Assembly (NCBI GenBank): GCA_017311185.1
Contig: JAESUZ010005543.1
Coordinates: 248,001 to 312,000, forward strand
Reading direction: 5' to 3'
Length of the DNA: 64,000 nt
From: Proteles cristata cristata
Lineage: Eukaryota; Chordata; Mammalia; Carnivora; Hyaenidae
Shown: piece after piece, positions 57,250 to 64,000 of the stretch
Numbering within the stretch: position 1 is the first letter of the stretch
How the letters are laid out: every line of letters starts with the position of its first letter
Made by a program: the position numbers and the translations under genes
Notes under the pieces: generated by a model
Told to the model about the DNA's origin: nothing
Seen by the model: the letters and a program-made list of their open reading frames with translations, nothing else
The model's database searches: none

Positions 57250-57540
57250 CAATGCATTTGCCCGTAGGAACAAGAATGATCTCTTTGAAATGTAAATCTG
57301 ATTATGATGTACCTCATGCATGAAACTTTTCAGTGACTTCCCACAACACTTACTATATGAAAATAAGACCTAAATATAACCTTCAGAGCACTGCAAGGAC
57401 TAATTTGTCTGCATGCCTCCCCAGACTAATTTGAGGCTCTCTGTTTCAGCTTTAATTTTTTTCTTTCACTTTCAAAACTCTCAAAATTCTTGCCTCAGGG
57501 ATTTTACCCCAAAATGATATGTCGTCCATTTTTTGCTTCT
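57250..57540 (+). mobile_element. L2 remnant
   Basis: 'aatctgattatgatgtacct', 'acttttcagtgacttcccac', 'aacacttactatatgaaaat', 'gacctaaatataaccttcag', 'actaatttgtctgcatgcct' and 'ttgcctcagggattttaccc' follow sense L2-like order (…cttccatggctcccc…ataaagtccaaact…gcctttgcac…). Confidence 0.55.
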
Positions 57541-57630
57541 GTTTTTTATATATTATATAAATCTTGTAATGTTTTGTATGTATCATGGAAAATGATAGTC
57601 CTTAATTTTAAGGTCAGATGGTAGCTATAT

Positions 57631-57664
57631 CATCATCATCATCATCATCATTATTATTATTATT
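57631..57664 (+). repeat. (ATC)n(ATT)n microsatellite
   Basis: About seven ATC units followed by ATT units. Uninterrupted. Confidence 0.97.
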
Positions 57665-57833
57665 CAATTCTAAATCCTCTTACTCCTTTTTGTTCTGAAC
57701 TTACTTAAGATGTTCATTTAGGAAAAAAAAAGTTTCTTTAGGAAAAATAACTCATATTTTCTTTTATCCTAGACATATTTGTTTAAACATAATTCAAGAA
57801 TTTTTTTAAAAGAAATGTTTAGAAGAAACTGAG

Positions 57834-58021
57834 GGGGGTGGTGCCTGGGTGGTTCAGTTGATCAAGCATTCTACTCCTGATTTCGGCTCAAGTCATGACC
57901 TCACATGGGTCATGAGATCATAGGCTCTGTGCTGGGCATGAAGCCTGATTGGGATTCTCTCCCTCTCTCCCTACCCTTGTCTCCCACTTCCTCTCTCTGT
58001 TCCACAAAAAAAATTAAAAGA
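57834..58021 (+). mobile_element. CAN SINE, old subfamily
   Basis: A sense copy: 'ggtgcctgggtggttcagtt', 'tttcggctcaagtcatgacc', 'gctctgtgctgggcatgaag', CT tract and A-run tail. The TSD is 'agaagaaactgag' (57821-57833) and 'aaaagtaactgag' (58022-58034). The body resembles the shorter CAN subfamily seen in other carnivores. Confidence 0.92.
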
Positions 58022-58034
58022 AAAAGTAACTGAG

Positions 58035-59329
58035 AGTTTTCTTTATTTCTAGCTTTAAAATATGACTTACGATTATGAGTAATCATAAAGATAATTACAT
58101 ATTAGGTATATATTACATATATTACATTATATATTTCTACACTTAGCACCTAATGGAACACATAATTTTATAAAAATTGTCCTTCTTCAATGTATTTTCA
58201 TCATGAAACTTTATAATTGATTCATAGCATGAGACTGATCCTTTAAGGGAAGGTTTATTACACTAAGATGTTTATGATTTGTTGAACCTAGTAATTGTGC
58301 ATGGGAAATACTATAATGGGACATTACTATGGAGAGATGAATACAACTTTCATTTTTCTCTCAAAATGTATTGGTTGCTTTTTGTGAGCCAAGCATTTTC
58401 ATAGGTGCCAAAGAATAAAGGGGGAGGGGGGAACATGAAGTGCTTATTATCTTATCACACTACAGTGATATAATAGCAATTGAGTTTTAAAGAATAGAAT
58501 GTTACTGATACATATGTTTTATGAAAGCATGGTTAGGTCATCAGTATTTAGTTTACATGTAATTCTAATAACTATATTACTGTTACAAGGCATATCTGTT
58601 ATCAACTGACTTGAGCACAATTTGGGAAGAAGGATTTCAGATAGTGGAAATTTCTCCTGCTGGTAAGAATGCAGATTGTGAAATGTGAAGGCAGGTCAGA
58701 ATGGGTGCCCTTGGGTGATTTCAGTTAATCCTGAACATGAGTGAATTTCTTTTAGTCACAAAAATTTATTATTTGTTTTAGGTATAGCTCCCTACTCTAT
58801 ATCACATAAATTGAAAGTACTATGAAACTAAGATTCCTTAGAAGGAAAATGATATGGATCCAGCAGTTACAAATTATGTGTAGGCATTTTAGATGTACTA
58901 TTTTCTAGATTAAGTTATGAAAATTTTATTGGTTTCTAAATCTATTGATACTCAGTTGGGCTTAATGTGTAATCAAAGTGACAAGTACAGTTTGGGGGCA
59001 GTGCAGAAGACTTTGCTAGGCATCATTTCTGAAGTGCAACAAGTCTACCCCAAAGTCTTCAGAAAAGTGCTATTTTTTCCACTCTTGTTGGTAACCTGAG
59101 CATTTGCTCTTCAATATACACTTTGCAGAATTCCAAAAACAATGTTATATTTTAGTGAAAATTATCTATCAACTATATAATAGACAAAGTTGAATATTTT
59201 ACTTTCCTAGGCTGCTTAAGAGTTCTTAATGTCTAGGGGACTAAAGCAATAAAGTAGAATTGCATTAGCCCTTTAAGTTTTTGATCAGAAACTATTTAAG
59301 AGTATGCCTTTTCCCCCTACAGAATAAAG
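58035..59329. other. AT-rich unannotated stretch
   Basis: No gene or repeat family that I can support. Confidence 0.4.
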
Positions 59330-59560
59330 TTCCTTGTTTCAGCTGATAACGTAAAGTAGGAAATGTATTCTATAGTGAGCAGGCAGACTCTGCAAAGGCA
59401 TCCCACTCACAAATACCTTTCTAACCTACAACAGTGAAGCATTCCCTCTTCCCAGTGACCAGAAATGTCTTACGTCAGAGCCATTCACCTCGCTGCACAT
59501 AAGCTTGAGATATTATTGAAAACTACTGTCTACACTTACTGCAGTAAAATGAAGTAAGCT
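59330..59560. promoter_or_regulatory. Candidate regulatory block with CRE-like site
   Basis: A repeat-free 230-bp block of balanced composition. It contains TTACGTCA at 59470-59477 (the reverse complement of TGACGTAA, a cAMP-response-element variant) and 'cattcacctcgctgcacata'. No open frame or family match. The regulatory reading is inference from one motif plus composition. Confidence 0.25.
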
Positions 59561-59799
59561 ATTTCTTTGTGTGCCCAATAAGATGTCTATTATCTCTATA
59601 GTCACATTGTATCTTTTTTGTTGTTAATTTTAGAGTGCTGGATATACTGCCAATCTACATCAGATACCACTTTAAAATTTTACAGAATGAGAAAGCAGTG
59701 TATACAAAATACATAAATACCTGTGTCTAAGAAATCCTCAGACTTAGATTTTGTTTCTGTTTACAACACCTAATAGAGGGATAAGTAGTCAGTGCACTA

Positions 59800-59940
59800 A
59801 TATCAATAAGCCTCAGTTATCTCTCAGGAAAAATAGGTAATACCTGTCTCCCAGGATCACTGTGAATATAGAAGTAAAATACAAGTGCAGCGCTAGACAT
59901 GGAGGAGATTTTCAGTAAATGGTATTTGTTATATTACATG
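59800..59940 (+). mobile_element. MIR remnant
   Basis: Sense MIR 3' half: 'aataagcctcagttatctct', 'aataggtaatacctgtctcc', 'caggatcactgtgaatatag', 'agcgctagacatggaggaga' and 'ttttcagtaaatggtatttg'. Confidence 0.7.
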
Positions 59941-60035
59941 GAGCTGAGAACTATCAATTTAAGTAGATTGATCTGGGGAAGACGCTGCTAATTGATAATG
60001 CATAATGCCTGGATTTTCTTTCTTTTGTCTTTTTC

Positions 60036-60133
60036 TTTTTTCCCCAATCTTTATTTAAGTTCCAGTTAATTAACATACAGTGTAAAATTAGTTTCAAATG
60101 TAGAGTTTAGTGATTCCTCATTTACATACAATA
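60036..60133 (-). mobile_element. Very short L1 3' end
   Basis: 'aatctttatttaagttccag', 'ttaattaacatacagtgtaa', 'agtttcaaatgtagagttta' and 'gtgattcctcatttacatac' are the antisense tip of the carnivore L1 3' UTR, about 100 bp in all. The flanks 'tgcctggattttct' (about 60007-60020) and 'tgcctgagttttct' (60136-60149) look like a diverged target-site duplication. Confidence 0.75.
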
Positions 60134-60391
60134 CTGCCTGAGTTTTCTGAGGCTGCTGGGTTTAGATGTGACTTAATGTCCCATCCCCAGGCCAGTCCCT
60201 CACCTCTCTAGCCTCCTATGCAAAACTAAACCCCCAAATTTGCAGACTATAAGAAGACAATTATCCTAAATGAAATTCTCAAGTCAATCAATGCAATTTT
60301 AAATAGTAACTCTAAAGGGTAGGTAGGCGGAATATATTGATCTCTGACTTGAAGAAACAGTTGCATAATCTTCTCTGTGGTTTTAATTACA

Positions 60392-60426
60392 AAACACATA
60401 CACACACACAGACACACACACACACT
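60392..60426 (+). repeat. (CA)n microsatellite
   Basis: An interrupted CA array, followed at 60440-60485 by a CCTT/CTTT-rich pyrimidine tract. The 106-codon frame across both is an artefact. Confidence 0.95.
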
Positions 60427-60904
60427 CCCGTACACAGACCACTTTTTCCTTCCTTCCCTCCCTCTCCCTTTCTCTTTCTCTCTTTGTCTCCGCACAACCC
60501 CCTCACTTCAAGGGTGGCAATTCTAAGCACAGGTGACCAAATCATCATCATATGTAAAATGATCAAAAAGAGTGAACAAAAATGGCAGACACGCTTCCAC
60601 TTTAGTTCTTTATCCTTATATTATAAACATCTAATGTGTCCAAGTTATTTGTACTAGAAAAGTGATAGATGTTTGCCAGCTAAAAGTAATGTGGTTTAAT
60701 ATTTACTCTGTAATAGTTTCTTATCTTTCTCCCATTCTTTCTGCCCTTTAATTCTCTCTTCCTCTTACATGAATATAAGTTAATTTAATCTTCCTATCCT
60801 TTTCATTCAATGCATCTATCTCCCAAGTTGCATGTAAAGTTCTAGAATAATAGTCATAACAATGAAAACAGGATTATGCTTATATTTAGAAGTTAACCGC
60901 CTTA

Positions 60905-61124
60905 TTTTTTAAATTTTTATTTATTTTTGAGAGAGAGACAGACAGACATAAGAGCACGAGCTGAGGAGGGGCAGAGAGAGAGAGGGAGACACAGAATCTG
61001 AAGCAGGCTGCAGGCTCTGAGCTGTCAGCACAGAGCCCAATACGGGGCTTGAACTCACAGACTGGGAGATCATGATCTGAGCCGAAGTCAGACGCTTAAC
61101 CAACTGAGCCACCCAGGTGCCCCC
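60905..61124 (-). mobile_element. CAN SINE
   Basis: A reverse-complement copy: 'aatttttatttatttttgag', GA/GACA tract, 'gagctgtcagcacagagccc', 'gggagatcatgatctgagcc' and 'aaccaactgagccacccagg'. The TSD is 'agttaaccgcctta' (60891-60904) and 'aattaaccacttta' (61127-61140). Confidence 0.95.
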
Positions 61125-61140
61125 AAAATTAACCACTTTA

Positions 61141-61909
61141 AGGAATTCAAGCCTGATTCTTTTTATTTTCATAATGCCATTAAATACTATTATCTATTAC
61201 TGTGTTACTTGCCCGTGAGATTCTTCCCTATACTTTGAGAAGTTTATTTTTACCTTAATTAGGGTGTAGGGAGATATTTTGCATTTTTGGCATACATATT
61301 AGAATAAACCTACATATATGAAACCTTATTAGTGACCTTTTCCTTTCTTTGCAAACCTCATTTTCTAATGTAAAAAGAAAATTTTTTTTTCTTGAATAGT
61401 ATGAAATTGATTTTATGTAAAATTCAAATATATAGACATGCTGTGCTGTACAGTTATGAACATTCATGTCTTTCCTAAGCAATTTCAAAATAGATGATTG
61501 GTTGAAATTTTTATGAAACACTTACTTGGCTAATGGTTGTGTTGGTTCCATGGGCATCTGTTTATGGTCATCTGTTTATTTTTTGTGCTTTCTTTGAGAA
61601 GTCCGTTCTTATCCACCTAGGGAATGAAATTTCAGAAAATGCCGACTAGGAATCTGTTTTTATCTTGGAGCAAATATTTACTTTAAACGTAAAAAAGAAA
61701 TGAAAAAAAGAAACCCTTGAATTATACGAATTAATTTTTTCTTCTATGTTCCCTTACAAATGTTGGCCATTTGTAAATATTGAATTCAAAGCAAGTATTG
61801 AATACTTTTAAATTGGACACTTTTAGTTGGTAATATTTTGTGATCATAAAGTGAAATACTTGACATATAAATGACACATTATTGGTTTATTTTAAACACC
61901 TCACTTGCT
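61141..61909. other. AT-rich unannotated stretch
   Basis: Nothing recognised. The 88-codon minus frame at 61255-61521 has no domain signature. Confidence 0.4.
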
Positions 61910-62110
61910 TTTAAAGTTTATTTATTTATTTTCAGAGAAAGAGAGTAAATAGGAAAGGGGCAGAGAGAGAGGAAGAGAGAGTATCCCAAGCAGGCTCCAC
62001 TCTGTCAGTGCAGAGCCCAATGCATGGGTCAATCTCATGAACTATGAGATCATGATCGGAGCCAAAATCAAGATTCAGAGGCTTAACCAACTGAGCCATC
62101 CAAGTATCCC
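61910..62110 (-). mobile_element. CAN SINE
   Basis: A reverse-complement copy: 'aaagtttatttatttatttt', GA tract, 'ctgtcagtgcagagcccaat', 'tatgagatcatgatcggagc' and 'aaccaactgagccatccaag'. No clear target-site duplication was found. Confidence 0.93.
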
Positions 62111-62579
62111 AAAAATCCATTACTTTTTGACCATAATATTGTCGGTCATTTTAATGAATCTCACAAAATAGAAATGGGATGGAAAGCTGATAGATTATAG
62201 TATGTATTGAAGTATAAATTTGAAAATTGCAGATGTTTCCTCAGGAAAAAAAAGGACATTATTTTGAAATAAACTAATCTAAAAAATAAAGGAAGTCTAA
62301 AGGGCCTCTGAAACAATATAATGATGTCACCACTTCTCAAAATTCTATAGGGTGATCTCTTTTGGAGAGTGGATAATTAATAATATAACTAAGAGGGTAA
62401 ATATTTTTGCATTGTGTGTTGTAACATTTACAGAATTTTGTTTTGATTTGTTTTTCCTCTGAGCTTTCTACTTTTTATAGGTTTCCCTTTGAATTCATGA
62501 TTTAAATAAAATTGTGCTATTTTCTGTATAAATGTTCCCAAGTGAGGTATAGTTACTTGAGATTAAAATGTGAAATTCA

Positions 62580-62801
62580 CTAGGGCGCTTGGGTGACTTG
62601 TCAGTTAAGGTCCGACTTCAGCTTAGAACATGATCTCAGAGTCCATGAGTTTGAGCCCTGCGTTAAACTCTGCGCAGGTTGTGCAGAGACTGAAGCCTGC
62701 TTCAGTTCTTGTGTCTCCCTCTCTCTCTGCCCCTCCACAGCTTGCACTCTGTCTGTCTCTCTCTCTCTCAAAATATAAATAAACATTAAAAATTTCTTTA
62801 G
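62580..62801 (+). mobile_element. CAN SINE
   Basis: A sense copy with scattered changes: 'tagggcgcttgggtgacttg', 'aacatgatctcagagtccat', 'gagactgaagcctgcttcag', CT tract and 'atataaataaacattaaaaa'. The perfect 14-bp TSD 'aaatgtgaaattca' is at 62566-62579 and 62802-62815. Confidence 0.95.
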
Positions 62802-62815
62802 AAATGTGAAATTCA

Positions 62816-64000
62816 TATTAGTGAAGCTACCAACATTCATAGTCAATGATAATTTCCCCCCATGCTGCATTTTTTAAAGAAGAGAGAAGAAAAAGGAAAC
62901 ACCTAGAGCAGTATAATGGAAACAAGAACTATAAAAACCTTGGTGAGAGTGTGTGTGAGTTTATGTGTGTTTGTGTGCATATTAGTGATTGAGAGTGTGA
63001 TCTTGATGCATAAATCCAAGCCAGCCACACATGTAGTATGCATAGTTCGTTTCTTACTTTCCTGACATGAACCTAAAGCTCATGACTGTGTCTCAAACTC
63101 CTACTCTGGGTTACTTCAAATCTATTATGGAAGTTCTATTTTCCTAAAATTATTGATTTTATTTATAATGTATATATTGGAGTGGTGACCTCCCCATGCT
63201 CTAGCTAAGGTTCCAATGCAGCCTGGAAGATCCTAATCTGTTGTAGGGAAGGCCTACTCAAATATAGAGGTGACTTTCCTTCTCCAAAACCCTTTCCTGG
63301 GAATAGTTTTCTTAGACATCCCACTGTTCTCCAGGTCTAAAGAAAACTTCTGCACTGTTCCAAAAGGGCAGGCTGTCCCTCAGTATGCCCTGAGTATATA
63401 TCTGAGCCCTATGCATTTTACATTCCCCATAATAAAACCCCATAAACATGATTTTGACTTTCATACCCCCCCCTTCCACCTCTTTTACTATTTACCTATT
63501 CGTCACATACATCTTCCTGTGGATTTGTAAACTTAATTAATGGGTCTTGCTCTCTGGGCATTGATAATTAAAGATAGAAAAACTCAACTAGTGCTACTCA
63601 GGATACACAGCTCTTCCTCGAAGGTGGAAGACAACTGAAAAGCAGGCGGAACACAACATCCTTAGGATGGGTGGCTGTTTTAGTATTCTCTTTGTGGTGA
63701 GCGTACATTGGATATATTTCAGTTTTACTGGCACCTGTCTTGCTAAATCTGATAGAACAACAACAAACACAATAAAGTCTTGTTACTCAGCTATCTTTGA
63801 GCCACACTAGATTGTGATTGATTCTGTTGTGTTTAATGGTATGGTAGCATTTTGCCTTAGGCCTTTTTTATTGAACAGTGGAAGGAACAGAAGAAGGAAA
63901 CACTTGATCACTTTGTAAATGCTGCACATTGCAGGCAGGGTTTAATGACTGAACATTGCCACTTCCAGTGTATTGAAATGCCTGGGCCTTGCCTCAAAGC
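62816..64000. other. Unannotated right end
   Basis: A short GT-rich patch at about 62947-62978 and a C-run at 63465-63472. No gene or repeat family recognised. The 86-codon plus frame at 63270-63530 shows no domain. Confidence 0.4.

Noticed and set aside
60337..60657. 106-codon plus frame
   Set aside because: It runs through a CA microsatellite and a CT-rich tract (HTHTQTHTHT, then SFPPSPFLFLSLS) and has no domain.

Overview
The window looks like an AT-rich, gene-poor stretch of a carnivoran nuclear genome, most likely a cat (Felidae). The main evidence is about two dozen tRNA-Lys-derived CAN SINEs. Their body reads 'gctgacagctcagagcctgg', followed by a CT-rich tract and an AATAAA-rich tail, which is the feliform form rather than the dog form. 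Carnivore-type LINE-1 3' ends occur at 445-678, 51224-51490 and 60036-60133. I identified every repeat family by eye from remembered consensus features, so element boundaries are approximate unless a target-site duplication (TSD) is quoted.

I found no functional protein-coding gene. No open frame longer than 148 codons exists. The long frames lie in microsatellites, SINE tails or L1 remnants and show no protein-family signature. The one gene-derived feature is a processed pseudogene of SOD1 (Cu/Zn superoxide dismutase) at 44054-44885 on the + strand. It is intronless, frameshifted, has an internal stop, and carries a long 3' UTR remnant. The window could be intergenic or lie inside a very large intron; the sequence alone cannot decide.

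Layout. 1-5 kb: L1 3' ends, MIR remnants and a MER5A-like hAT element split by a tiny L1 insertion. 5-12 kb: SINEs, including a head-to-head pair at 9.2-9.7 kb, and an L2 remnant. 12.6-13.6 kb: a repeat-free, more GC-rich block that is the best conserved-noncoding (enhancer-like) candidate. 15-20 kb: L2 remnants in both orientations, with a 71-bp tandem duplication and a SINE inside. 20-26 kb: a SINE cluster, including two adjacent SINEs bracketed by one TSD. 27-30.5 kb: an ancient, gapped minus-strand L1 holding a hAT-Charlie-type element, a SINE and a 46-bp inverted duplication. 31-43 kb: MIR, L2 and SINE remnants with microsatellites. 44-46 kb: SOD1 pseudogene, then a second L1 ORF2 remnant. 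46.6-48.3 kb: two more repeat-poor blocks around a (TG)n(AG)n tract. 50.8-51.5 kb: an (AC)n/(GT)n inverted pair and a carnivore L1 3' end. 52-64 kb: SINEs, MIR and L2 remnants, and a small CRE-containing repeat-free block at 59.3-59.6 kb.

I found no CRISPR array, operon, rRNA gene, functional tRNA gene, complete transposon or endogenous retrovirus, and no sign of a new multi-gene system. The observations worth following are structural (inverted duplication, micro-insertion, inverted SINE pairs) and the candidate conserved noncoding blocks.
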